The notes: a model not told the origin generated them from the sequence alone. A DNA stretch of 64,000 bases from Fulvia fulva (GCF_020509005.1 NC_063020.1:124001-188000), one strand, 5' to 3'; positions 10,017 to 21,577 are shown, counted from the stretch's first letter. Program-made: numbers and translations.

Positions 10017-10666
10017 GCAGCATATATATAGTCGTCCTGGTGATGACCTCAATTCTCAAATCAATGCCTCGGCACAAAGACGTTGTCTTGAGCATTTTTT
10101 CCAGATCATCATATCGAGGGCTGCCTTGGTGGCCGGCTCAGTGCATCATGAACTGCACCCTCGTTGTCGCGTGACACGACCTTGCCACGGTGAAATTGTT
10201 GTTCGTGTGAAAGTGAACGGGAGGCAACGCGACCAGGCGGCCTCGGAGGAAGTAGTGGGATGATACCGCGGAGTCTGGCCCGTGCCAATCACAACGCTTG
10301 CATGTGATCAGATCATGCGGCATCAGGTTACGCGGCAACAACACCCTGTCAAGGCGTCTATCTAGCGTGGGGCATGTCAGTGACTGTCGCACTTCCATCA
10401 GTCGGCGACTTTCGTGCGTGTTTCTTCACAATTCGCACACTTCTCTATCCAGACGCGCACACCCATTGACGACACCTCGACCGCCTTGTCACAACCGTAC
10501 CTCCCCATCCTCGAGACCTTATATAGCTTCCCGAGCTCGTAGACTTCCCGTAGTTTTGCGTGCAAAGACTGAAGCTGTTGCGACCGCCCTACGAAGAATC
10601 CTCCCTCACACCTCTTTTTCGTAGACATGGCATGCTAGGTGGCCTCCAGCCATTGGTGGTCCGCCA
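10017..10666. promoter_or_regulatory. Intergenic upstream of the 915-aa protein gene
   Basis: About 650 bp with no supported coding frame. A TATATAG motif at 10520-10526 lies roughly 140 bp before the ATG at 10667, and a pyrimidine-rich, CCTC/ACCC-containing stretch surrounds it. Core-promoter role is inferred from position only. Confidence 0.35.
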
Positions 10667-13414
10667 ATGGCGGCTCACTTCGGCGGCAGCAGGATAGTCG
10701 AGCTCCCGAATGGAGCGTGCGGCTTTCGAGATCTGTCTGCTGGTGGAAAGGCGCCGATATGTGGTTGTAGGAGATTCTGGTTGAACAATCAGCTTGGAGA
10801 TGCAGCGTTCTGCTGGTGCGGACACCATGCCGTTTATCACGAGTTTGGGCTCGTCAACCCGTTCACACCAAGGGAGACGGTGCAATACGTGCATACATCT
10901 CAACCGCCGGACAATACGACCCAACCCGCGGCTCAGCCTGCTCCAACCTGGAGCGAGCTGATAGCGACGCCAGCCGGGTCTGGAAATGGTACTACTAACG
11001 TTGGCAGGCCTAACACTGCTGGACTCGGCATCACAGACACTTCACAGCCAGCGTCACAGGCACACTCCATTAACACGAAGCTCTGGCAGGCTCTCAATGG
11101 ATTCGCGAGACAACAAGACAATGGAACACGATCTGGAGATACCACTCGGCTGCCATCCACGGCTGTACCCAGCGTCTGTGATGAGCCATCAAGGGCGAGT
11201 CCTACTCGGGAGCTTCGAGCGAGGATGCAGTCAAATCGACCTATGGCACCGCCCGTGAACATACCGGCGGTCAACATCTACATGAACCGCACCGAAGACT
11301 ACAGCGCGACTGAAGTAGCGACACCAAGCGTTCGAGGAACACCTGATTTCAGAGGCTTGATGGCGCCATTACCGCGACCTGCCTCCACGCCTACACGAGG
11401 TGCTGGTCCAACGCTTCGCCCGACTGGACCTGTCACTGCCAGCACAACGTCGAGACGCGATCATGCTGTCCCTACAGCCGCCAGTCAGCCCACCCAGCCA
11501 CCTCGGACAAGCATGGGCCCTGCGCTATCGATACAAGAGATGTGCAACACAATTCAAGAGTACGGACGCAGAATTAATGTCTTGGAGAGCATGTCCTTCC
11601 AATCCATGCCCATCGACCAACTGCAGGATCGGTTCGACCTTCAAGATGGGCGTCTGCTCGATCTTGAGCACTGGCGTGTGGAACAGGACCGTGCACAGGA
11701 GGCGGATGACACTCAAGAAAGACTCAACGCTGTCGATGGTCGTGTTGTCGAGCTCGAGGGCTGGCGCCAAGAGCAGGATCAATCGAAGACGAGTCAAGAA
11801 ACAGAAGAATCCGAAAAGCCATCCAGCAGCCAGAGACGGCGTCTGCTCCCCATGGAGACCAGCTCGTTCACATCAGATGCTTCGTTCGACGACGAAAATG
11901 CAGCTGCTCACACCGAGGCCGTTGTGCTTGCCACACTTGCTGCGACGGCAGAAACAGGACCGCGCATTGACGCTCTCGAATCTCGGATCCTAAACCTCGA
12001 AAGTGCATCACTGCCGTCTTCGCATCGTCTCTGGCATGTGCAAGTTGTGCTCCTTCCATTTGGTCGTCAGCTGCCAGGTATCTGGTTCTCTGCCAGTGAG
12101 TCCACTCGTCACTCTGTGCGATCAGCTACGCAAGCTCTCGACGAGTGGAGTGGTTCGCGACCAACATCGGGGACGTCCTTCATCTCGACCGCCAGCAGTG
12201 GCGTGTGGACGACAGAATCAATCGAGGCATGGGCAAGACAAACGCAGGACGAGTGGCTGTCTCCCAAAGCTTGCGGACCAAGTGGCTCGGTATTCCAGAG
12301 GCTTGCAAGTCGTGGACTTGTTCGCGATGTGACCTTGCAGTCGCCAGATGCGCGGCATATCTGTAGCGCTATCTCAGCCACCTTTGGAGAGGTGCTGAAG
12401 TCCGAGGAGCCCGTCAAGGATGCAGCTGCAAAGTACCATGGACTACAAGAACGATTCATTCCTCTACGGAAAGTGAAGAAGTCAACTCGTCTGCGTTTCT
12501 TGAGCTCTGCTGAAATGCTCACACCAACTTCGTGGACTGCTGAATTTCTGGAGTCGAGTGTCTTCATGAAGATCAATGATGGCGAGCGCAGGCTGTATCT
12601 GACCACTCCGGAAGCCTACACTCAGCCGTCCCGGCCCGGCTGGTCGTGGCCCGCTCTCAAAGACTTGCCTGCTCGTGATCTGGATGGTGAACCTCAGCCA
12701 GCGCAGGCGGACCATAACTTGGTAGAAGCTTGCTGGACATACAATGACCGCCTTGATCACACTGTCAGCGCCTATTCGTCATTCGAGGACCAGTATGGAT
12801 CTCCGTGGGGCATCTCCACCGAAGGCGACGCCGGGACAGCTGCTGAGCAGCACATCCGTCTACCATCACCCGCCGCTACACGTCCCTCACAGCTACGGTC
12901 TTCTTCAATGCCGAGCGCTACCTCACCCGAGGCTGTCGCCATCAATGTTTCCACGAAAAGACGTGTTGCGTCCTTCGAGCTTGGGCCAGTCGCGAACACC
13001 GTCGAGTTCTCACCAGAGTACTTCTCGACGAAGCGCCAGCGTACATCCACTTCTCCAGAACTCGAGCGGCGTGGCGTCAACTTCACTCCCAGGTGGAGCC
13101 CTGCAGAAGATCTAGGCCCCGGTCGAAGCAGTCAAGCAGCTAGCAATCGAGCCAGGGGTACAACGCCGTTCGCGTATCCTACTCCTCACAGCCACTTCGA
13201 GTCAAGATGTGGAGACGGTGACACTCAGGTTGACGAAGACGTTCCGCCGCCGGCTTACAGGGATGTTCTGGACGACCCGGAGGAATGGGAAGGTATGCAG
13301 GATGCTGGTGATGATCAGCATGAAGGGGTACATCACGCAGTACATCGAAATGAAGAGGTCATTGAAGGTCTATACGACGAGGACAACCTGGAAGATGGAC
13401 TTGCTGTATTTTGA
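10667..13414 (+). CDS. Large fungal protein with CxC...CxCGHH motif and coiled coils
   Basis: A 915-aa intronless frame. Residues about 33-63 contain ICGCRRFWLN followed by FCWCGHHAVYHEF, a compact Cys/His array that I take to be a metal-binding site seen in uncharacterised Pezizomycotina proteins. The region 65-290 is Ser/Thr/Pro-rich and disordered. Residues about 295-375 form a coiled coil with a duplicated unit (DGRLLDLEHWRVEQD and DGRVVELEGWRQEQD), and a further heptad-like segment (RIDALESRILNLES) follows near 440. A globular part (about 450-700) contains WHVQVVLLPFGRQLPGIWF. The tail is acidic (DDPEEWEGMQDAGDD). No catalytic motif or membrane span is evident. Function unknown; perhaps a nuclear or scaffold protein, by composition only. 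Confidence 0.75.
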   Translation: MAAHFGGSRIVELPNGACGFRDLSAGGKAPICGCRRFWLNNQLGDAAFCWCGHHAVYHEFGLVNPFTPRETVQYVHTSQPPDNTTQPAAQPAPTWSELIATPAGSGNGTTNVGRPNTAGLGITDTSQPASQAHSINTKLWQALNGFARQQDNGTRSGDTTRLPSTAVPSVCDEPSRASPTRELRARMQSNRPMAPPVNIPAVNIYMNRTEDYSATEVATPSVRGTPDFRGLMAPLPRPASTPTRGAGPTLRPTGPVTASTTSRRDHAVPTAASQPTQPPRTSMGPALSIQEMCNTIQEYGRRINVLESMSFQSMPIDQLQDRFDLQDGRLLDLEHWRVEQDRAQEADDTQERLNAVDGRVVELEGWRQEQDQSKTSQETEESEKPSSSQRRRLLPMETSSFTSDASFDDENAAAHTEAVVLATLAATAETGPRIDALESRILNLESASLPSSHRLWHVQVVLLPFGRQLPGIWFSASESTRHSVRSATQALDEWSGSRPTSGTSFISTASSGVWTTESIEAWARQTQDEWLSPKACGPSGSVFQRLASRGLVRDVTLQSPDARHICSAISATFGEVLKSEEPVKDAAAKYHGLQERFIPLRKVKKSTRLRFLSSAEMLTPTSWTAEFLESSVFMKINDGERRLYLTTPEAYTQPSRPGWSWPALKDLPARDLDGEPQPAQADHNLVEACWTYNDRLDHTVSAYSSFEDQYGSPWGISTEGDAGTAAEQHIRLPSPAATRPSQLRSSSMPSATSPEAVAINVSTKRRVASFELGPVANTVEFSPEYFSTKRQRTSTSPELERRGVNFTPRWSPAEDLGPGRSSQAASNRARGTTPFAYPTPHSHFESRCGDGDTQVDEDVPPPAYRDVLDDPEEWEGMQDAGDDQHEGVHHAVHRNEEVIEGLYDEDNLEDGLAVF

Positions 13415-15768
13415 AGTTTGACTGACACAAATCGGCATCAGCGGACATGGAGCTTGGGAGCGTATTGATGGCGTGTTCTTGGATGAGAATACTTACAAAC
13501 AGCCCAACCCAATGAGGAGCGGCATTTTTTGAAGCCGTGGTGTAGAATGATGGCTCTCAGATCATTTGTGTAGATCTAGATGGATGTGAGGTAGAACTCT
13601 CCAATCTGAACAAACATACCTTGAAACGAGATGCCATCCAGATATTGCTAGTTCGCGTTGTGAACAGGGGAAGGGCAGCTGTGGCATGATCTGATGGGAT
13701 GCTGTACAGGCACTCGGAATGAGATCCGGCCATCTCCCTCCCATCGACTCAAGCACTAGATCTACGCATGCATATCCAACGCAGTCACCATTCCGACCTG
13801 ATCCGAGCGAGACAGATCTACAACAACTTCCCTGTCGCAGCAGGTCGTTGACACGCCGGTGCAGAACACTGGAGCTGTCAACCCTACTAGTATGTGGCAC
13901 AGTCCCTGGAAGCTGGTGATCACGTACATACAGTACAACGAGAGAGAGCCCCCTCGCTGAACGTCGTACGTTTAGGGCGATACGTTACCTCCGTGCTATT
14001 GCGTACCTGACGACGAAGCGTCCGTATCCGGCTGGGTGAGAAAGTCGGTACGCTAGAGGTTCCTTGAGAGTTGTGGTGATACGAGGCACTGTGAGTATTC
14101 CTACAAGATTCCCAGCAAGCTTCCAAGAGTCTTTCGAGCTACAGGCTCGGCAGACCGGCACTCAACTTCGCAAGCGTGGCGGGTGACTTGCCAGTGCCGT
14201 TGACCACGTTTCCAAGCGAGGACGCGAGGCGCCTGTCTCTGCGTGAATAACTACTTGGCTCGTGAGCTGCTGCTGCTGCTGATGCTGGCGGTGCGGAGTA
14301 AGTAGTGGTAGGATGTAAGAACTTGCAGGCACCGGTGCCGTGCAGGCCGTGCAGTGGACTCGAATCACCTCTGCTCCTCCGTGGGTTGGCACGATGCTTT
14401 ATTCCTCCAATGGGCTACGATTGCGTTGCCCTGGCCATGTCCATCGGGACAACAGGGCCCTTCCCTCCCGTTCTCGTCGGTTACCTTCCGGCATCACTAA
14501 AGCATTTTGGTCTTCGATTTTCGATTTTTCTGGCCGCGTGAGGCTGCGCAATCCTCATCTCTGATGGACAATGCCTGTACGTACCTCTCCCAGGTAATGT
14601 AGTTAGGTACATTCACAGCTGGCGCCGTGAATTGCGGACTTGAATGGGTGAGATACATTGCATGGCGTGCATGGTTCCCCGCAAGTTGTCGCAAAGCTGG
14701 CGGGCCGCGCATCCTGAATGTGGAGAGAGTTCAGCGAAGACGTGGAGAAGGGTGAAACCGTGAGCGACCATCTGCACATGGCCCAGCTCCCAGCTCCACA
14801 ACGACCAATCGCAGTGCAGGGGACAGCTCCAGGGTCTGTATGTCTGGGCGTGCATGGGAGGAGAAAGAGTTCCGGATGGCGTCCGGGGCCTTTCACTGGC
14901 GTGGTGGGAAGCTGTTTGTGGATCCTTCCTTACGACGACCTCATCTGTTGCGGTCTGGTAGAGTGATCGCTGATGAGGTGCAGATGGATCGGGTTCGGTG
15001 AGTCAAGGCAGAGAGCTATGGATATCGTAAGATGCTGTTTGGCGAGAGCATGCTGATGAGCTTCGTTGTTTGAGAGATGTGCCTCAGAGATGCTTAGACG
15101 CTGCTGGAGCAGCAGGGATCGTTTAGACGATTGGTGAGTTCCAACCAGAATTGCAGTATCAATCCCTGGCAAGAACTCGATTCGGTTGGCTTGATATGTA
15201 TGAGCACATCGTCGAAGGAGCATGCTGGATGATTGCTAGGTTCTCCGCATCGCATCCGGTCCTTCGGTCTTGAGCTGGCTGTGGCTGTGGCTTGATCGGC
15301 TTAAACATCGTTGTCGCCTGTTGTGGCTGCCATTGATGTCGTTACACAGGCACCGCAGAACTCAGTCTTGGTCACAGTGATTGCAGCAGATCGTGCTGAT
15401 CCGACTTCGATAGTCCGGGTCGTAAAGAGCCCAACACCGAAGCAAGCCATGCTCGGCTTCTAGGCTGATGTCCTGCATCGACTGGCCTTCATTCACTTGA
15501 CCCGGCGTGGCGCGAGCTGCCCTGCAGCGGATCCCTTCTCACCAAACGATCCCTTGTCAATCCATGCACGGGGGACAGTGGGACAGCAAAGCTCCTCTTC
15601 CCCGAGCGCTGATACTGTGCGGGGACATGAAGTTGATATAGCGTGTTGTACCACGCTGATCTGGGAGTTTCTGAATCTCATCCCTCTCGGGCACCCTCTC
15701 CAGCCCTCCCATCTCACCAACCAACCAGGAACGAATTTGTTTGTGATTGTTTTGAAGAATCAGTCCAG
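13415..15768. other. 2.35-kb intergenic region
   Basis: Both strands carry only short overlapping frames with no recognisable motif. I see no gene, repeat array or RNA. The last few hundred bases presumably include the alcohol oxidase promoter. Confidence 0.5.
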
Positions 15769-18117
15769 ATGACGATCCCCGACGAGGTCGATATCATCGT
15801 GTGTGGTGGTGGATCATGCGGGTCAGTCGTTATGGCATTGGAAGATGGCGGTAATGGTACTGACGGACATCAGTTGCGTCGTGGCTGGCCGTCTGGCCAA
15901 CTTGGACCACAAGCTCCAGGTTATGCTCATCGAAGCCGGTGAGAGCAACCTTAACAACCCATGGGTGTTCCGTCCAGGTATCTACCCAAGGAACATGAAG
16001 TTGGACAGCAAGACTGCGACATTCTACTACTCCCGACCATCTGAGTGGCTGTCTGGCCGCCGTGCCATCGTTCCATGTGCCAACATCTTGGGTGGTGGTT
16101 CTTCCATCAACTTCATGGTGAGTGAGAGCTATTCCCGGAGCTGTATCGTGTACTGACTTCGAGCAGATGTACACCCGTGCCTCCGCCTCGGACTACGATG
16201 ACTTCCAAGCAAAGGGCTGGACCACCAAGGAGCTCCTCCCATTGATGAAGAAGCATGAGACATATCAGAGAGCTTGCCAGAACCGTGATCTCCATGGTTT
16301 CGACGGCCCAATCAAGGTCTCCTTCGGAAACTACACATACCCCGTCATGCAAGATTTCCTGCGTGCCGCTGAGTCACAAGGCATCCCGATCTCCGACGAT
16401 CTCGAGGACCTCAACACCGGCCATGGAGCTCAGCACTGGCTCAAGTGGATCAACCGCGATACCGGTCGTCGATCCGACTCCGCCCACGCCTACATCCACA
16501 GCACCCGTCAGCACTTCGAGAACTTGCACCTCGTCTGCAACACCAAGGTTGACAAGGTCATCTTGGAGGGCAACAAGGCCGTCGGTGTCAAGACCATCCC
16601 AACCAAGCCTCTCCACCCCAACGAGAACAAGTCTAGAATCTTCAAGGCACGCAAGCAGATCATCGTCAGCGGTGGCACTCTCAGCTCGCCATTGATCCTC
16701 CAGCGCTCTGGTATCGGTGACTCGCAGAAGCTCCGCAAGGCCGGTGTCAAGCCAATCATCGATCTTCCCGGTGTCGGTCTCAACTTCCAGGACCACTACC
16801 TGTACTTCTCCTTGTACCGCGCGAAGCCGTGGGCTGAGTCTTTCGACGAATTCGTCCGAGGCAACAAGGAGGTCCAGGACAAGGTCTTCGGCCAATGGGA
16901 GCTTAACGGTACCGGTCCATTGGCAACCAACGCCATCGAGGCTGGTGTCAAGGCTCGTCCAACTGAGCAAGAGCTCGAGGACATGAAGTCCTGGCCATTC
17001 CCAGAGTTCCTGTCTGGATGGGACAGCTACTTCAAGAACAAGCCCGACAAGCCAGTCATGCATTGGGCTGTCGTTGCTGGTTGGTTCGGCGACCACATGC
17101 ACGTCCCACCAGGGAAATTCTTTTCCATGTAAGTCCGAAGGGCAGAGGCATCATCTGTCTGACACATGCGCGCGGCATCCCCAGCTTAGTCGCGTTTGCT
17201 GAGACATTGCCACGTGGTGTTCGAGTATGACTGACACCCTTCTGTTTAGGTTTCACTTTCTAGTAAGGGCCTCGTTCACTACAGTCCCAGACACTGCCAT
17301 GTGGTTCTCGAGTATAGCTAACACCCTTCTGTTTGTAGGAGTATCCATTCTCTCGTGGCTTTACCCACATCACCAGCCCCAACCCATATGAAGCTCCAGA
17401 CTTTGACGCTGGCTTCATGAACGACCGCCGCGACATGGCACCAATGGTCTGGGGATACATCAAGTCTCGTGAGACTGCCCGCCGCATGGACGCATACGCT
17501 GGTGAGGTCATCAACATGCACCCCTTCTACGCGTACGACTCTCCAGCTCGCTGCAAGGACTTGGATCTCGAGACCACCAACGCGTATGCCGGCCCAGACC
17601 ACATCACGGCCAATATCCAGGTCGGTTCGTGGACCGTTCCAAAGGAGGCCGGCAAGGCTCCGGAGCCATCGTTCATGAACAACCACCAGCAACACATCCA
17701 GGAGGACCTCCAGTACAGCAAGGACGATCTCCTCGCCGTCGAGGAGTGGGTCAAGCGCCACGTCGAGACCACCTGGCACTCTCTCGGTAAGCAGCACCAA
17801 TGTTTCACTCACTTACCTGCAATGCTAACACTCAGGCAGGAACGTGCTCCATGGCACCAAAGAACGGCAACAGCATCGTCAAGCACGGTGTGCTCGACGA
17901 GCGCCTCAACGTCCACGGCGTCAAGAACCTCAAGGTCGCCGATTTGTCCATCTGCCCAGACAACGTCGGTTGCAACACCTACAGCACTGCGCTTCTCATC
18001 GGAGAAAAGTGTGCCGTCCTCACCGCCGAGGATCTTGGCTACACTGGTCGTGCTTTGGACATGCGTGTTCCAGACTACCAGGCCAACCGTGAGATCACTG
18101 GCCTCGCTAGGTTGTAG
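15769..18117 (+). CDS. AOX1: Peroxisomal alcohol (methanol) oxidase, GMC family
   Basis: FAD-dependent oxidation of short primary alcohols to aldehydes with H2O2 release. Join 15769..15821, 15874..16117, 16167..17128, 17250..17262, 17339..17786, 17840..18117 gives 1998 nt and 665 aa, matching methanol oxidases. Visible features: the N-terminal FAD dinucleotide fold (VDIIVCGGGSCGC), the GMC signature around GGGSSINFMMYTRAS, a second GMC motif (GGTLSSPLILQRSGIGD), the active-site His in WHSLGTCSMAPK and the Asn in NVGCNTYSTAL. The C-terminal ARL fits a PTS1-like peroxisomal signal. Exon 4 is only 13 nt. It completes SMFHFLEYPFSRG, and introns 3 and 4 around it share a homologous 3' half. Identity is firm; substrate (methanol or another alcohol) is inferred from family. 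Confidence 0.95.
17129..17338 (+). repeat. Pair of homologous introns flanking a 13-nt microexon
   Basis: Intron 3 (17129-17249, 121 bp) and intron 4 (17263-17338, 76 bp) of the alcohol oxidase gene share their last roughly 50 bp. Both read AGACAYTGCCAYGTGG, then a TTCGAGTAT or TCGAGTAT stretch, a CTGAC or CTAAC branch site, ACACCCTTCTGTTT and the acceptor. Their 5' parts differ beyond GTAAG. This looks like intron duplication or an introner-like element pair. Confidence 0.8.
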
Positions 18118-18723
18118 GCGGCGAGTTGACGAAGTTGACGAAAAAGCAAACCGAATGTGGTTGGTGTGTATTTATGTGACGAGTAACGATGGAGTTGAAG
18201 TACATAATCCCGTCGTCATTGACGTTGGCGTTTGTTCCATTTTGTCCAGCGCACCTTCGCTTGTTCGACCAATCAACACACAGTGTGCTCAATTCCACAC
18301 CTTGCTACACTTTCGTCCGGCCATCAATGTCTCCTCAATATCCATCGACACTATATATTGGTGTCATGACCTTCGCTCCTATCGTTCACGCCCACTGCCT
18401 TGACTATGTGCATGATCTTACTACCAAGAGAAGACCTCGTGCCGACTTGCAATCCCCAGTCGGCAACTCTTGCCTTTGACCAAACCAACAGCAAAACTCT
18501 CCGATCGCAGAGACCTTTAGACACGGACAACGATGCCATCAGATGTCTAGCTGCATCGAATGTCCTGCTGGCCGATCAAGGTAAGTCTGGAGGTACAGGC
18601 TGGTATATGTCGCAACGCTCGTCCATCCTCCAGGTCGCATTTCCTTTTCTCCTGCTCCCAGCTTACGAACGTGGTACGCACGCTACACCTTAACCTTGCA
18701 TACAGTTCTCAATAACAAAGACT
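18118..18723. other. Intergenic, alcohol oxidase to Dabb-GFA
   Basis: About 600 bp, no supported coding frame. Contains an A/T-rich TATATAT at about 18353 and the presumed promoter of the next gene. Confidence 0.4.
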
Positions 18724-19483
18724 ATGACAGAAGCCATCACTCACATTGTGCTGTTCAAATACAGACCGCACATCACCTGGACACAGTTCGAAGAACATTT
18801 CTCGGCTTTCACCGCTCTCAAGACCAGATGCTTGCGAGATGGCAACCCGTATATGAAGTCTATGCGAATGGGAAAGAACCGCAGCTGGGAACCATGCAGC
18901 AAAGGCATGGCCCATGGTTTTGTTCTGGAGTTAGCAAGCCAAGACGATCTGGACTATTACCTCACGAAGGATGAGATCCATGCCGAGTTTTCGCGGAACG
19001 CGAAGCCTTTGATTGAGGATAGTGTGGTCGTGGATGGACATTCGAGATGGCGTTCTCTTCGACGCTGCGGCACCACATCCATCCATTCGGGAAGGTGCCC
19101 GTCCTGGCTCCTGCCACTGTGGCGAGATGCGCTGGACTGCAAAGCTCGATAAAGCAGAGCATGTTCTGTGCCACTGTGGGACCTGCCAGAAGCTCGGAGG
19201 AGGTCCCTACAGCTGCAACCAGATCATTAGCAAAGGGGACCTCATCATCACGAAAGGTGAGCTGAGAGTCTATACCTACCAAGGTGCCTCCGGCAAAGAT
19301 GTGCGCTGCTTCTTCTGCCCAACATGTACCAGCCACATTTACCACCACCATGACGCAATGCCAGATAAAGTCATTGTGCGGACGTTGCTACTCGAAGGTG
19401 GCAATCACATGCCGGCGAATGGTGAGATCTTCGCGGAAGGAAGGCTGAAATGGGTCAAGGACTGGACGTTGGTCGAAAGGTAA
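18724..19483 (+). pseudogene. Dabb domain plus GFA (Mss4-like zinc) domain, broken by a 1-nt frameshift
   Basis: From 18724 the frame encodes a stress-responsive dimeric A/B-barrel (Dabb) domain (THIVLFKYRP, KGMAHGFVLELAS, YYLTKDEIHAEF). It breaks at about 19036, inside the conserved closing strand. Dropping one G from GATGGACATT gives VVVDDIRDGVLFD and carries on into a GFA domain to the TAA at 19481-19483, 252 aa in all. GFA zinc cysteines are complete: SCHCGEMRW, CHCGTCQKLGG and CPTC. Without the shift, the Dabb frame runs into antisense-like residues and stops at 19152. GFA family members include glutathione-dependent formaldehyde-activating enzymes, but most fungal members are uncharacterised. 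It may be a broken fusion gene, a sequencing error or two overlapping genes. The next-door alcohol oxidase would produce the aldehyde substrate. Confidence 0.7.
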
Positions 19484-19937
19484 CACGTGCTGCTGCCTTT
19501 GACGTCGTGAGACATCAAAATGTCCCGCTCTGCTGCAGGCAATTCCTCCGGACGCAAAATGTCTCATGACCAGCTTTGCTCGAGGCTTGTAGTGTGTTTA
19601 GTATGATGTAGGCGCGCGACGAGCTGGACTCATGAACTGTCTACTAGTCTCAGCTGTCTACAATCGGCGTCCCCATGTCGCTCTGGATCTGAAAGGCTTC
19701 AGTATGGACATGGTCAAGTTGCGACAGACCACTCTTTCGGGAATAATTAACTCATTGAAGCGGAACTGCGAAGATCTTCCAGGCTCGTGCAGACAGATTT
19801 ATAAGAAGATGAAAGTCGCCCACGATTGACGGCATCATCATCATCATCATCATCCCTGAGCTTCTTCAGCAAGGGACAGCAGAGCATCACCCATTTCAAA
19901 AGCAAGACTTCAGCACCACAAACATACAGTCACGATC
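19484..19937. other. Intergenic with (CAT)7 microsatellite
   Basis: No coding frame supported. A perfect CAT array occupies 19833-19853, about 85 bp before the next start codon, inside the likely promoter or 5' leader. Confidence 0.5.
19833..19853 (+). repeat. (CAT)7 microsatellite
   Basis: Seven perfect trinucleotide copies. Confidence 0.95.
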
Positions 19938-20380
19938 ATGCAGTATCGAACTCTTCTCCTCGCTACTCTAGCAATATCCGCCTTTGCAGCTCCAGTACGC
20001 CCTGCCCTTCCCTCTTTCTCCTCTCCCACCTCACTAACACCTCCCAGCTCGCCATCGCCAACCCAAACCCAGCCCTCGACCTCCTCACCGCCCTTGGCGC
20101 GGACCCGACCGGTGTTGGCGCAGCCCTCGCCGCTGCACTTCCCCTTGTCGGTGCTGGAGCCGGTGGCGGCGCAGGAAATGGTGGCATCGGTGGTGGACTC
20201 GGTGTAGGGACCACGGATCGTGTCGCTGCTCAGATCGCGAGCAGCACGAACCCTGTGGCCGGTGGAGGGACAGGGTCAGGAGTTGCGGTCGCGGCGCCTG
20301 GTACGGGCCTTGGAGCTGGACGCGGTGCTGGTGGCAATGGTCTTGGTGGAGGGGTTGGGGGTGGGAGTAGTGTTGTTTAG
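19938..20380 (+). CDS. Small secreted glycine/alanine-rich protein
   Basis: Join 19938..19994, 20048..20380 gives 390 nt and 129 aa. Exon 1 encodes a classic signal peptide (MQYRTLLLATLAISAFAAP). The 53-bp intron (GTACGC...CTAAC...CCCAG) ends at exon 2, which begins LAIANPNPALDLLTALGADP. The mature part is Gly/Ala-rich with runs such as GAGAGGGAGNGGIGGGLG and ends GGSSVV. No cysteines are seen, so it is not a typical disulfide-rich effector; a cell-wall or structural role is possible from composition only. No family recognised. The exon 2 frame could be extended upstream in the unspliced DNA, but only splicing gives a signal peptide. Confidence 0.7.
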
Positions 20381-21577
20381 ATTCGGCTGGTTGGGTAGAT
20401 GAGGCGTGGACGGCGGGTCGTTGAGGGTAGTTGATGAGGTTATGCTCCTGCTTTTGAGGAATGGTGCAAGATGTAGGACTAGCAGTAACAACAATGAGGC
20501 CATGCCCTCGCCCTGCCCCTCTACAAACGCTGCCGCACGCACCTGAAACGCCCTCCAACGGTTGCCCGCCTGTATGTAAGGACCCTTCTTCACGCGCTAG
20601 CCTATATATTCCACCTCAATCTTTCCACTTCCATCAACAACCAATCTCAAGCCAATCACAAGCTAAGCACTGTGATGTAGTGCAACGGTGTTCAACCTGC
20701 GCAACATCAAATACACCACCCTTCAAATATTGAACAAATAGAGTCTCATGGAGAGACGAAGTGGGTCCGACGAGACTCCCGCATGACATTAAATTTGGAT
20801 TGCGAGACCAATATTTGATTGAAGTGACCGTCGTACTGTGCCCTTGGTTCGAGCTTGGTTGTTGAACACAGGTGAACTTGATTGAACATATCAAGTTGAG
20901 ACCTTAGAGATATCCTAGCGTTCAAAAGACGCTGGGATTTCTTTTTTGCGGAACTTTTGGTCGGAATGAGTTCGAGTGTATGTGGGTGTGGGTCAATTTT
21001 TGTAGAGGTGTGTATGACGGCGTTTGTTGTGGCGCAATATTCTGGTGGAAGCTTGGCGCGTGCATGTGATACTCGGACTCCGCAAAGAGTGGCGCGATGA
21101 TAAATTCTGACAGGGCATTCAATCGCATTGCACTTAGTGACGTACCCAGCAACTATACCTTTCCTGCTGCACCACAGTGGCCGTGCATCTTCGAGTTGGA
21201 GCAAGCAACCACATTCCATGTATCTTCTCTTTCTTTTCGTGCCGACCTTGCGATGCGCGATGGATATGATTCATGATATACGGTCATTAATACAGTGACG
21301 CAGCTCCGTGAGTATCTCGTAGCGAAGCAAGGCTTTGGCGAAACATGAGGAGGATAGTAACCTGAGAATTGGTTAGGACCGCAACACCGACACCATCGAA
21401 GGGGAAATATGGAAGATCGGCATCACACCTTCGTGTTCAAGCTTCTCTTTATGAATGGATGTCATTATAATACGTTCATCACTAGCAAGCCCTAGTGTAT
21501 CATGTCCGAATAGTGTCATATCTCTGTTGCGCCGCGCCGGCGCCACAACCGCCATCATCTTTCTCACATTCCGTCAT
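20381..21577. other. 1.2-kb intergenic between convergent genes
   Basis: Contains the 3' ends of the glycine-rich protein gene (+) and the peroxidase gene (-). Only short unrelated frames; nothing supported. Confidence 0.5.

Noticed and set aside
16374..17102. 242-aa minus-strand frame
   Set aside because: Antisense of the highly biased alcohol oxidase exon.
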